This document shows, piece by piece, positions 34,430 to 42,840 of a stretch of 64,000 nt of DNA. The translations under genes and the position numbers were made by a program. The DNA comes from VXNJ01 sp965249595 (GTDB taxonomy: Bacteria; Chloroflexota; UBA11872; VXNJ01): positions 1,116,001-1,180,000 of the forward strand of contig OZ252242.1 in the NCBI GenBank assembly GCA_965249595.1, written 5' to 3'. The number at the start of each line of letters is the position of its first letter. Position 1 is the stretch's first letter. Below the pieces are notes generated by a model. The model had not been told where the DNA came from. It did no database searches and worked only from the letters and a program-made list of their open reading frames with translations.

Positions 34430-35584
34430 TCAAACCCGCGCAAGCAGTTCCTCGCACAGCAATTCGGCTCCGGCCTCGATTTCGTCAATGTCGGCGAACG
34501 AGTAGCTGATACGGACGCATCCGTCCTCACGCTGGTCGTGACGAAACCATGACCCTGCCCATACGTCTACGCCCTTAGCGGCCATCGCCGCCTCGACCTC
34601 CTGGGCGCTTATCCCACCGCCCAGACGGAGCCAACTGAAAAACCCGCCTTCGGGCCGCGAATAAATAAACGGGCTGCCGGCCAGCCGTGAATCTAGAACA
34701 CCCAACAGGCAATCGCGCTTGGCCAGGTATGCGGCCTGGAGGGCTTCGATGTGGTCGAACATGCGCGTTTGCATGTATTCGGCCACTATCCGGCAAGTAA
34801 ATGGGCTGGCACCCAGATCGTACTTGTGCAGCGTGAGCGTATCGATGGTCGCCGGATCGGCCATGGCCCAACCCAGCCGGGTACCAGCACCGAGTATCTT
34901 GGAGAACGTGCCAACTCTCACAACTCCGTTGCCACGGGCCAATTGGTAGATGCTTGGCACGCGTTGGCCGGCAAAACGCAGCTCGTAGTAGGCATCGTCT
35001 TCGGCGATTAGGAACCCGTAGTGTCGGGCCAGTTCGAGCAGCGCCCGGCGGCGGGCTGTGGTGGCGGTTCGGCCCATGGGGTTTTGAAACGTCGGAATCG
35101 TATAGGCCAGCTTGATCGGGCCCTGCCGGCAGGCCTTCTCAATATCGGACAGGATTGGGCCGTCTTCATCCCAGCGGACGGGAATCCGCTCGACGTCGAA
35201 GCCGCCGAAGAATTCAGCGCCCCAACTCGCCTCGTCTATGAGCATCCGGTCGCCGGCATCTAGGAGGGCCGTGGCTAGCAAGCCCAGCGCCTGGGCGGCG
35301 CCATTGGTGATGATCAGGTTTTCCAGAGTGATCGACATATTTTCCAGCCGGGCGGTTTTTTCGACCAGCAATTCGCGCAAGGGAGCATAGCCTTTGGCCT
35401 CGCCGTAGAGCAAGGCCGATACGTCGTTGCCGATTACGGCCTTGGCGGCATCACCCAGCTCCGCCAGCGGCATTGATCCCGGGTCTGGTTGCCCAGCGCC
35501 TAAACGGTAGGTGATGGGCGGCTGATCGGCGCCGAGACGATCTTCACTGGTCCGGGCGCGATGGCGGCCGTGCGATGAAAGCAT
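34430..35584 (-). CDS. PLP-dependent aminotransferase (2-aminoadipate/MocR aminotransferase type)
   Basis: About 384 residues from ATG 35584 (GAAGAA just upstream). The open frame continues 69 codons further, but that part has no family character. 'YTIPTFQNPMGRTATTARRR' and 'IAEDDAYYELRF' are the aminotransferase I/II PLP contacts, 'VRVGTFSKILGAGTRLGWA' holds the Schiff-base Lys, and 'RPEGGFFSWLRL' closes the active site. There is no N-terminal GntR domain, so it is an enzyme rather than a MocR regulator. A 2-amino-acid transaminase role is likely. It heads a three-gene minus-strand set with the Ldh and amidohydrolase genes. Confidence 0.85.
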   Translation of the reverse strand: MLSSHGRHRARTSEDRLGADQPPITYRLGAGQPDPGSMPLAELGDAAKAVIGNDVSALLYGEAKGYAPLRELLVEKTARLENMSITLENLIITNGAAQALGLLATALLDAGDRMLIDEASWGAEFFGGFDVERIPVRWDEDGPILSDIEKACRQGPIKLAYTIPTFQNPMGRTATTARRRALLELARHYGFLIAEDDAYYELRFAGQRVPSIYQLARGNGVVRVGTFSKILGAGTRLGWAMADPATIDTLTLHKYDLGASPFTCRIVAEYMQTRMFDHIEALQAAYLAKRDCLLGVLDSRLAGSPFIYSRPEGGFFSWLRLGGGISAQEVEAAMAAKGVDVWAGSWFRHDQREDGCVRISYSFADIDEIEAGAELLCEELLARV

Positions 35585-35846
35585 TTCTTCGAATCTGATA
35601 CTGCTGGGCCTTGTGCGCTCGCGGGACGTTGCGTCTTGACATTTAACGCTGTCCGGCCAGGTGGCTCCTAGCTGGGAGAAGGCGAATTGGTCAAAGCGAA
35701 TGGAGCGGGCAAGGGCTGATAAAACCAGCCGCCAATCTCGATTCCAGACGTAGCTTTCACCAGCGAATCGGGGTCGCCAACCCGCCGGCAATGAACTTTT
35801 TTTATGGGACTGTCTACGGGCGAATTAAATCGCTTCGACGGGGGTC

Positions 35847-37559
35847 TTAGAACCCGCCCATGCCAGGCGGCATACCGCCGCCCATACCGCCCATGCCAGG
35901 CGGCATACCGCCGCCCATACCGCCCATGCCACCCATTCCGGCCATCGCCTCAGGCGAGACAGGTTGGGCGGGCTCGGGAAGGTCGACGACCATGGCCTCT
36001 GTGGTTAGGAGCATGCCGCCGGCGGATACTGCGTTGTCGAGAGCTGTGCAGGCCACGTTGGCGGCATCGATCACACCCAACTCGTTTAAGTCGCCAAATT
36101 CGTCGCGGTCGGCATTCCAACCGTACCAAGGGTCGTCTTCGGACAGAACTGAGTCGATCACCAGCGACGGGATAGCACCGGCGTTGGCAGCGATCTTGCG
36201 CAGCGGGCCTTGCAGTGCCCGCTTGATTATTGATGCGCCGGTCCGCTCGTCACCCTCCGGGAAACTTTCGAGGTCAATGGCATCGGCAGCCCGCAGATAG
36301 ACGGTACCCCCGCCGGGGACGATCCCATCTTTCATTGCCGCCTTGGTCGTCGAAACGCCATCTTCGGCGCGAGCCTTGCGTTCGCGAAGTTCGATGTCGG
36401 TGGCTGCGCCAACTGAGATGATGCCAACGCCGCCCGTGAGCCGTGCTAGCCGTTCTTCAAGCTTCTCGCGATCCCAGTCCGAATCGGTCACCTCAATTTG
36501 TGTCCGAATTTGTTCGGCCCGTTCCTGCACGGCCGCGTCGTGGCCGGGGCTTTCAAGCAGAATCGTGGCCTGTCGCCCAACGGTTACCCGGTCAGCTTTG
36601 CCAAGCCAACCAACCGATGCCTCTTCCCAGGAGAAACCGACATGTTCGGAGAACACGGTGGCCCCGGTCATGGCACCCAAGTCCATGAGGGTGGCCCGCA
36701 TGCGTTCGCCGTAGGAAGGCGCCTTGATCGCAGCGACATTGAGTTTGCCGCGCAATTTGTTCATGATCAACAGGGCTAGCCCATCGCCTTCAATGTTGAG
36801 GGCGGCTATGAACAGGTTGCGGATCCCGGAGGCCACGATGCGATCGAGAAACGGCGCAAAGGCCTGCGCCGACGTGATCTTGGTATCAACCAGCAGCACG
36901 TGCGGGCTGTCCAGGTAGGCTTCCATCCGTTCGGCATTGGTGACAAAGTATGGGGAGATCCATCCCTTGTCCAACTGCATGCCCTCGACGTAGCGGGTGG
37001 CCAGCGGTAGGCCGGTTCGACTCTCGTCGATTTGGACCAGACCGTCGTTGCCGACTCGCTCCATGACCTCGGCGATACATTCACCGATCGCCGGGTCGCC
37101 CGATGCGATCGACGCAACCCGCTCAATGTCTTCCGAGTTGGCTACCGGACGAGCCATCTCCCGAATTCGATCGTGAACAATTCGGGCCGCCCGGTCGATA
37201 CCCCGCTTTAGGATCATGGGGTTGGCGCCGGCGGCGATGTTGCGCAGCCCTTCGCGGGCGATCGACTGGGTGAGCACAACCGAACTGGTGGTGCCGTCAC
37301 CGACGCTCTCGCCGGTCTTCATCGCGGCTACTTTTACGATCTGGACCCCGATGTTCATGTAGGGATCGGAGAACGACTCGGCAAACTGCTTGGCGATGTC
37401 GTCACCGTCGTTAGTGACCTCGGCGCTTTGGAATCGCTCATACATGACGTTGCGACCGCGCGGTCCATAGGTAGAACCGACGATGTCGGCGAGCAGGTCA
37501 ACGCCCTTGATCAATTCGCGACGGGCGTCGTCGGAAAATTTGACTCCCTTAACAGGCAT
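35847..37559 (-). CDS. groL: GroEL-type chaperonin
   Basis: A 570-residue group I chaperonin. 'STYGPRGRNVMYER' and 'TNDGDDIAKQF' lie near the ATP site, 'VGDGTTSSVVLTQSI' is the Asp-containing catalytic loop (usually G-D-G-T-T-T) and 'DGIVPGGGTVYLRA' the late equatorial motif. It ends in a Gly-Met-Pro tail containing two identical 11-residue repeats. Several normally fixed positions differ from typical GroEL (for instance T-Y-G-P-R-G-R instead of T-L-G-P-K-G-R), so it is a divergent copy. It lies directly downstream of groES; no CIRCE operator is visible. Confidence 0.93.
   Translation of the reverse strand: MPVKGVKFSDDARRELIKGVDLLADIVGSTYGPRGRNVMYERFQSAEVTNDGDDIAKQFAESFSDPYMNIGVQIVKVAAMKTGESVGDGTTSSVVLTQSIAREGLRNIAAGANPMILKRGIDRAARIVHDRIREMARPVANSEDIERVASIASGDPAIGECIAEVMERVGNDGLVQIDESRTGLPLATRYVEGMQLDKGWISPYFVTNAERMEAYLDSPHVLLVDTKITSAQAFAPFLDRIVASGIRNLFIAALNIEGDGLALLIMNKLRGKLNVAAIKAPSYGERMRATLMDLGAMTGATVFSEHVGFSWEEASVGWLGKADRVTVGRQATILLESPGHDAAVQERAEQIRTQIEVTDSDWDREKLEERLARLTGGVGIISVGAATDIELRERKARAEDGVSTTKAAMKDGIVPGGGTVYLRAADAIDLESFPEGDERTGASIIKRALQGPLRKIAANAGAIPSLVIDSVLSEDDPWYGWNADRDEFGDLNELGVIDAANVACTALDNAVSAGGMLLTTEAMVVDLPEPAQPVSPEAMAGMGGMGGMGGGMPPGMGGMGGGMPPGMGGF
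35855..35920. repeat. Two tandem 33-bp repeats in the groEL tail
   Basis: A 33-base unit encoding GGMGGGMPPGM is present twice with identical DNA (35855-35887 and 35888-35920), at the very 3' end of groL. The flexible C-terminal tail of GroEL lies inside the folding cavity, so changes in repeat number would be tolerated. Confidence 0.85.
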
Positions 37560-37623
37560 GGCAGTCTGGCCTTTCCTGGCGCAGGTTCAGCTGTGGCGCA
37601 ATCGGGCCAGCGAGCAGTTGGTG

Positions 37624-37914
37624 TTAGCCGATGACGGCGAGGACGTCGCGCTCGGCAATGATGAGGTATTCGGAACCGTCGGATTTGTATTCGGTTCCGG
37701 CGTATTTGGCAAATAGAACGGTGTCGCCAACTTGGACATCGAGCGAAATACGCTCGCCCTTGTTGTTGCGGCCACCGGGCCCGGCTGCCATTACTTCACC
37801 CTCCATGGGTTTTTCTTTGGCGGTGTCGGGTAGAACGAGACCGGAGCTGGTCATTTCTTGGCGTTCCATTGGCTTAATCAGCAGGCGATCGCCTAGAGGC
37901 TTGATCTGACCCAT
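37624..37914 (-). CDS. groES: GroES co-chaperonin
   Basis: Encodes 96 residues: 'MGQIKPLGDRLLIKP' start, 'EMTSSGLVLPDTAKEKPMEG' mobile loop (usually E-x-T-A-G-G-I) and 'VGDTVLFAKYAGTEYK' end. It caps the GroEL ring. The ATG at 37914 has AAGGA 10 bases upstream; the 50-codon upstream extension is not family-like. groL starts 64 bases later, so they form the usual operon. Confidence 0.96.
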   Translation of the reverse strand: MGQIKPLGDRLLIKPMERQEMTSSGLVLPDTAKEKPMEGEVMAAGPGGRNNKGERISLDVQVGDTVLFAKYAGTEYKSDGSEYLIIAERDVLAVIG

Positions 37915-38010
37915 CGGGGCGGTTCCTTTTGGAATAATGGCGCGCAAAAACGGCGGCGCAAAAACTAAAGAGATTGGCAGGCGCGACCAGCGCCTAGCGC
38001 AAGGCGAAAG

Positions 38011-38016
38011 ATTATA
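38011..38016 (-). promoter_or_regulatory. Possible -10 box for groES
   Basis: TATAAT on the minus strand, about 97 bases before the groES start, overlapping the larA stop. No good -35 is visible at 16-18 bases, and no CIRCE inverted repeat (GCACTC-N9-GAGTGC) is found in the leader. Confidence 0.3.
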
Positions 38017-39310
38017 GGTTTTTTGCCGCAATTTCGTTGGCCGCGGTCTCGGCAATTTGGGCAATTGTCAGCGGCCCGTCCGGTAATGCGGCGATCGCGA
38101 AATTTGGCGCCGCCAAAGATAACTGATCGGCCAATTCCGAAATATCGGGACATGGAATGCAACCGATCTGACGAATTGCCCGGGCGTCCAATCCGGTGCT
38201 GTGGACGTAAACGCTGGCCTTTGATTGGATCTGCGCCAATATCTGGGCTTGCCATTGATCGGCCTGCGGAGTCGGTTGGGCGGTGATTTCGGCCAGCAAC
38301 TGGCTCGGACTTCGATCGCGCTGCAAATATTCGGCAAAATGACCGTGGCCGATTCCTTGCGAGCACTCGCTGGCGATCACCAACGCACCGCCCGGCTTTA
38401 CGATCCGGGCCGCGGCCGAGAGGCCCTTGACCGCCTGGTAGAAGTTCTGGTCGAGCGGGAATCCGCTGTTGGACGTGATCACGAGATCAAAGCGCCCATC
38501 CACGTCTACGATCGCCGATTTAGCCACCGACCGGCAGGCCAGATCGTGGGCTGCGGTCAATTCGCCACAGAACACGTCGGTTATTGCCTTGGCGGCGTCC
38601 AGCGCGACGTTTACGATCAGATCCGGAGGGCATAGCGCGGCGGCTTGGCGTTGCTCCTCAAATATTGGGTTGCCTCGCGTTTGGCCCCAAGTCGCGCCGG
38701 AGTGATCGATCATCTGTGCGTCGTGATTGGCCAGGATTGACTCGGCGGCCGCCACGCCGGGCAGGGTCAGCTTGGCGCCACCGGAGAATCCGGCAAAAAA
38801 GTGTGGTTCGACGAATCCTGTTGTAATCCGTCGGTCCGCCTCTACATAGGCGCGGGCCAGGCTGACCGGGCGCCCCGATACGGTGTGTCCGATCGTTACG
38901 AATTCGTCGGAATTCCAAGCGTCACACTGGACGAGTCGAAATCGCGCCGGCAGATCCGGACCGAGCATGGCCTCAATCTCACCAGCAGTATTGGGACGGT
39001 GCAGCCCAAGGGCGTTGATCAGGGTGATCGGTCCGCCATGGTCCTCGGGCAGCGAATCTACGATCGCCTCGATCATCAGGCGGCTGGGCGCCGGGCGGGT
39101 GTAGTCGCAAAAGACGATCGCCAGGCTCTCACCAGCCCCGATCATTTCGGCCAATGGCCGACAGCCGATTGGATTGGCAAGGCCAGAGCGCAGGGCTGCC
39201 GCGGGATCTCGCAGCGGAGGCGGAAACGAGGGGCGCAATACTCGCGTCGATCGTTCCGGCAAGGAGACGGCAAGTTGCCCTCGGCCAAAATCCAGCTTGC
39301 AATCGATCAT
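38012..39310 (-). CDS. larA: LarA-like nickel-pincer racemase family protein
   Basis: About 432 residues from ATG 39310 (24 codons of the open frame before it are ignored). 'FCDYTRPAPSRLM' is the start of the DUF2088 domain, 'INALGLHRPN' the first His region and 'PHFFAGFSGGAKLTLPGVAA' the block with the Lys that binds the pincer cofactor and adjacent His. 'VITSNSGFPLDQNFYQAVKG' is the C-terminal mark. LarA enzymes racemise 2-hydroxy acids (lactate, malate and others) with a nickel pincer made by LarB, LarC and LarE, none of which are in the window. It is divergent from the cyclase gene. Confidence 0.85.
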   Translation of the reverse strand: MIDCKLDFGRGQLAVSLPERSTRVLRPSFPPPLRDPAAALRSGLANPIGCRPLAEMIGAGESLAIVFCDYTRPAPSRLMIEAIVDSLPEDHGGPITLINALGLHRPNTAGEIEAMLGPDLPARFRLVQCDAWNSDEFVTIGHTVSGRPVSLARAYVEADRRITTGFVEPHFFAGFSGGAKLTLPGVAAAESILANHDAQMIDHSGATWGQTRGNPIFEEQRQAAALCPPDLIVNVALDAAKAITDVFCGELTAAHDLACRSVAKSAIVDVDGRFDLVITSNSGFPLDQNFYQAVKGLSAAARIVKPGGALVIASECSQGIGHGHFAEYLQRDRSPSQLLAEITAQPTPQADQWQAQILAQIQSKASVYVHSTGLDARAIRQIGCIPCPDISELADQLSLAAPNFAIAALPDGPLTIAQIAETAANEIAAKNL

Positions 39311-39521
39311 CGGCCGCAACCTCCCATCCGGCCATCCGCCGCGCCGCAATTGACCAATTCGCTTCGAATCGGGCATCGGCAAATTAACATAAATATATCT
39401 TGATCTGACGCCGCCACGCGTACCGGGCCCTGCGGCCTGCGGGCGAATGGTCGCACCCCAGCCGTCAGGCCACCCTGACTAAGCGCACAGGAGTACGAAG
39501 ACGCGAATACACGACATTTCA

Positions 39522-40139
39522 ATGCCGCTCGATCGCGATACCCCAACCCATCCCGAAGAGCCGTCAATTGAAATCGAATTTGCCACTCGAATCGCCGACG
39601 GCGGAAACAGTAACGTCTCATCCTTGCGAATGGGTACCCATTCGGGAACGCATGTTGACCCCCCGGCCCACTTTTTCGATGGCACCATGACGGTCGACCG
39701 CCTCGACTTAAACATGCTTTGCGGTCCTGCCTTTGTCACTGAAATCCTCGGTGTCGAAGAGATTGATCGTGAGCAGTTGGACGCCGCCAGAATCCCACCT
39801 GGGGTCAGGCGATTGCTCATAAAAACCTCCAATTCGACCAAGGAACTGCTGCGCCAGCCGGAGTATCAATCGCAGTATTCGGCTCTCATGCCAGGCGGTG
39901 CCCGCTGGATAGTGGATCGCGGCGTCAAAGTTGTCGGGATCGACTACCTCTCGATCGAGCCGATGGACTCAAAGCGATTTGACACCCACCGCGTGATCTT
40001 GGGCAACCGATTGGTCATCGTTGAAGGATTGGATTTGGCCAATATTTACCCTGGCCACTACAACCTGTTCTGCCTGCCGATCAAGATTGCCCGTGGCGAC
40101 GGGGCACCTGCCCGAGTCGTCCTGGTGGAAGACCTTTAA
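39522..40139 (+). CDS. Cyclase/KynB-like metal-dependent hydrolase
   Basis: Encodes 205 residues from ATG 39522. 'MGTHSGTHVDPPAHFFDG' is the H-x-G-T-H-x-D-x-P-x-H metal motif of the kynurenine formamidase/cyclase family, intact. The expected first strand (R-I-H-D-I-S) lies in frame before the ATG, where an ACG at 39501, with AGGAG 7 bases upstream, is the position of a normal family start. The gene may use a non-standard start or have lost it. Substrates include formylkynurenine and related amides. Downstream XerC-like gene is 17 bases away. Confidence 0.85.
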   Translation: MPLDRDTPTHPEEPSIEIEFATRIADGGNSNVSSLRMGTHSGTHVDPPAHFFDGTMTVDRLDLNMLCGPAFVTEILGVEEIDREQLDAARIPPGVRRLLIKTSNSTKELLRQPEYQSQYSALMPGGARWIVDRGVKVVGIDYLSIEPMDSKRFDTHRVILGNRLVIVEGLDLANIYPGHYNLFCLPIKIARGDGAPARVVLVEDL

Positions 40140-40156
40140 CTGTCGGCCCGAATCAG

Positions 40157-41068
40157 ATGATGGCTGATTCTGCCGAGCTAAGTCGCCACCGTGGCGATGT
40201 CGCTCGGTTCGTCCATTACTTACGGGATCAACGCGGCCTTTCCGAAAACACGGTCTACGCCTACGCCAACGACATCGAACAGTTCATCGGGTTCGTCACC
40301 GGTCGCGGGATAACTGATTGGATGTTGCCGCAGGCTGCCATGGCCGCTTATGTCGAAATGCTCGGTTCGCGCGGATATGCCATTTCAAGCCAGTCGCGCA
40401 AGATTGCGTCGGTGCGATCGCTCTACCGGTTCCTGATCGAAAACGGGTTGGCTGAAAACGACCCGACCGCGGAGTTGCGGCGAAGCTGGCGCCGACGCGA
40501 TCCGCCCGATGTATTGACCACGGCCGATATTGACAGATTGATCGAGGCCGCCACGGCCGCGCCGGGGGAATTTGCCGGCCAGCGCGACCGCGCCATGATT
40601 GAGGTCCTCTATGGCACCGGGGCCGCCACGTCGGAGTTGGTGCAATTGGAATTGGTGGATGTCGACTTGGACGCGGGAACGGTGCGCTGCGGGCGTGGCA
40701 AACGCTCAGATCGGCTACAACCGATCGGCCCACGGGTGGTCTCGGCGCTGCGACATTGGATCTTTGGTCAACGCTCACGCCATAGCGGGGAAGCGACCAC
40801 AGCATTGTTTGTCAATCAACGCGGCAAGCGATTGACGCGTCAGGGATCTTGGCTGATTCTCAAGCGGGTGGCACGCAATTCCGGGATCCGCAAAACGATA
40901 TCGCCACGAATCTTGCGCCATACTTTCGCCACCAATCTGGCCGCCCACTCTGATTCCCTGGCCGCGGTGCGGGCCCGGCTGGGCCACGTGAGCGGGTCGG
41001 CGTCCGCCATGTACCAACAACTGGCCCGCGACAACGAGCGAACCGGCGACCGTTTGCAAGGATCGTAG
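40157..41068 (+). CDS. XerC/XerD-like tyrosine recombinase with altered active site
   Basis: A 303-residue protein: N-terminal SAM-like DNA-binding domain ('QRGLSENTVYAYANDIEQFI') and C-terminal catalytic domain. Where XerC/D have Y-x-T-G-L-R-V-S-E-L, this reads Y-G-T-G-A-A-T-S-E-L: the catalytic Arg I is Ala. The H-x-x-R motif reads P-R-I-L-R-H with the first His replaced. The C-terminal 'LGHVSGSASAMYQQL' keeps the His/Tyr. The beta-hairpin Lys is uncertain (G-R-G-K-R-S). Xer proteins resolve chromosome dimers at dif; this copy is probably catalytically impaired. It stands between the cyclase and PNP genes. Confidence 0.85.
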   Translation: MMADSAELSRHRGDVARFVHYLRDQRGLSENTVYAYANDIEQFIGFVTGRGITDWMLPQAAMAAYVEMLGSRGYAISSQSRKIASVRSLYRFLIENGLAENDPTAELRRSWRRRDPPDVLTTADIDRLIEAATAAPGEFAGQRDRAMIEVLYGTGAATSELVQLELVDVDLDAGTVRCGRGKRSDRLQPIGPRVVSALRHWIFGQRSRHSGEATTALFVNQRGKRLTRQGSWLILKRVARNSGIRKTISPRILRHTFATNLAAHSDSLAAVRARLGHVSGSASAMYQQLARDNERTGDRLQGS

Positions 41069-41073
41069 AGGCT

Positions 41074-41925
41074 TTGCTTCCGCGAACCGACCTCCCCGAG
41101 GCTGCGCGCGCATCGGCAGCAACAATCCTTTCGCAAATGCCGGTCAAACCGCGTTTGGCGATCGTGCTCGGATCCGGCCTTGGAGAGATTGCCGATTGCT
41201 GGCCGGTAGTTAGCACTATTCCCTATCGGGATGTTCCGGGCCTGGCGCAATCAACGGTTGCCGGCCACGCCGGGCGTGCGCTGGCGGTCGAGATTGGATC
41301 TGACCCCGTGTTGGTGTTGCAGGGTAGGGTCCATTTTTACGAGACCGGCAGTTACGCGGGTATCGTTCACCTAATTAGGTCGGTCTGCGCCTGCGGAATC
41401 GAATCAATCCTGCTGACCAACGCCGCCGGGTCCATCAATCCAACTTACCGGCCCGGCGATTTGATGATCCTGCGCGATCACATCTCCATCCCCTCATTGG
41501 CCGGCGCCAATGTCCTCACCGGACCCAATGTCGGGCCCGGCCCGCGTTTCCTGCCCACCGCCGATTGCTACGACCCGCAGTTGTATGTATGGGCGGGGGA
41601 AGCTGGCGGCCAATCGGATGCGACGGTCCACTCGGGTGTCTATTGCCATGTTTCTGGTCCAACCTATGAGACACCGTCAGAGGTGGCGGCGCTGCGGCTG
41701 TTGGGGGCCGACGCGGTTGGCATGAGTACGGTGCCGGAAGCCCTGGTGGCCCGCCATTGCGGAGTGCGCGTAATGGGCCTGTCGGCGATCACCAATGTGG
41801 CCGGCCGCCACCCGGCCGCTGACGAACACGCTGCCGTTGTCGCCGCCGCCCAGCGCTCGGCCGCGGCCGTATCAGGGATCCTGGATTCGGTTGCCCGTAG
41901 ATTTCTTTCAGTCGACTCGGTCTGA
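41074..41925 (+). CDS. Purine nucleoside phosphorylase (PNP class II, inosine/guanosine type)
   Basis: Encodes 283 residues. 'LAIVLGSGLGEIAD', 'LQGRVHFYETGSYAGIVHLI', 'LLTNAAGSINPTYRPGDLMI', 'HVSGPTYETPSEVAALRLLG' and 'GMSTVPEALVARH' are the phosphate and nucleoside contacts of trimeric PNP. It splits purine nucleosides to base and ribose-1-phosphate in salvage. Starts at TTG 41074, five bases after the recombinase stop, preceded by a GAGG. Its 3' end overlaps the convergent rsgA by 18 bases. Confidence 0.93.
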   Translation: MLPRTDLPEAARASAATILSQMPVKPRLAIVLGSGLGEIADCWPVVSTIPYRDVPGLAQSTVAGHAGRALAVEIGSDPVLVLQGRVHFYETGSYAGIVHLIRSVCACGIESILLTNAAGSINPTYRPGDLMILRDHISIPSLAGANVLTGPNVGPGPRFLPTADCYDPQLYVWAGEAGGQSDATVHSGVYCHVSGPTYETPSEVAALRLLGADAVGMSTVPEALVARHCGVRVMGLSAITNVAGRHPAADEHAAVVAAAQRSAAAVSGILDSVARRFLSVDSV

Positions 41926-42840
41926 TGCTTCAGCCATCAATATTTGAAAACTTTGCCAGCGCCTAAGGTCAATCTGACCAGCTGACAATCCGGCCTGGAT
42001 GCCACAGCCGGGCTCCCGCTGATGGGTGCACCAGCGTTGCCGACAGGTCGAACTAGCCGATTCGATCTGCGGAAATGCCGCCATCACCGCCTCGCCAGTC
42101 GCCTGGCCGACACCGAACGTTTTAAGTCCCGGCGCGTCGACAACCCAGCGCCCATTGCCAATCGCATAGGCGGACACCGCCGTGGTCGCATGGCGGCCTT
42201 TGCCAGTCAGGGCGTTGACGGCCTCGGTTTTTAGATCGGTTCGACCGGTGATGGCGGCGATCAGGGTGGTCTTTCCTGCCCCTGATGGGCCAACGAAGGC
42301 CGACAACCCGGCCGGGAGATAAGCGGTAAGTTCGCCAACTCCGTCGCCGGCCGGGGCGGTAGTAAAAAACAGCCGCCAGCCAGCCTGCCGGTACGGCCGC
42401 AACCGGTCGCGACGGCCCTCGTGATCGCTTACCAGGTCCCATTTGTTGATGCAAATCGCAGCATCGATCTCGGCCTCGCAGGCCCCCACCAACATGCGGT
42501 CAAGCATGCGCAGCGGGCCTTCACTAAAGGTCGCCGGCAAGACGAACAGGGCCAACGCCAGATTCGCAGCGATGGCCGACCGCCGGTCACTGCGACCCGG
42601 CTCCGAGTGAGTCCTCTCAAATGTCGAGTCACGCTCGGCGATTTTGTCGAGAACGATCGTCCCTGAACGCAGCGTGAGGCTAACCCGGTCGCCCACTCGC
42701 ACCGGGTTGCGTCCGCCGTTGGCGCGAATGATCCCACCCGGGACGTGAAACTCCACCGGATTGCCATTGATGTCGGCGACGCATCGCGTGCGCGCCACGT
42801 TGGTGACGGTGCCTTCAATAACCGGGGTATTCGTTGTCAC
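41908..42840 (-). CDS. rsgA: Ribosome small-subunit GTPase RsgA
   Basis: Encodes 310 residues. An N-terminal OB domain ('VGDRVSLTLRSGTIVLDKIA') is followed by a circularly permuted GTPase: 'CINKWDLV' (G4) precedes 'AFVGPSGAGKTTLIAAITG' (G1) and 'VVDAPGLKTFG' (G3). The C-terminal zinc knuckle is 'CRQRWCTHQREPGCGI'. It helps assemble the 30S subunit. Overlaps the TIGR03663-like gene by four bases upstream, and the PNP gene at its 3' end. Confidence 0.95.
   Translation of the reverse strand: MTTNTPVIEGTVTNVARTRCVADINGNPVEFHVPGGIIRANGGRNPVRVGDRVSLTLRSGTIVLDKIAERDSTFERTHSEPGRSDRRSAIAANLALALFVLPATFSEGPLRMLDRMLVGACEAEIDAAICINKWDLVSDHEGRRDRLRPYRQAGWRLFFTTAPAGDGVGELTAYLPAGLSAFVGPSGAGKTTLIAAITGRTDLKTEAVNALTGKGRHATTAVSAYAIGNGRWVVDAPGLKTFGVGQATGEAVMAAFPQIESASSTCRQRWCTHQREPGCGIQAGLSAGQIDLRRWQSFQILMAEASDRVD

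Noticed and set aside
37915..38010. CIRCE operator before groES
   Set aside because: No GCACTC/GAGTGC inverted repeat with nine-base spacing could be found.
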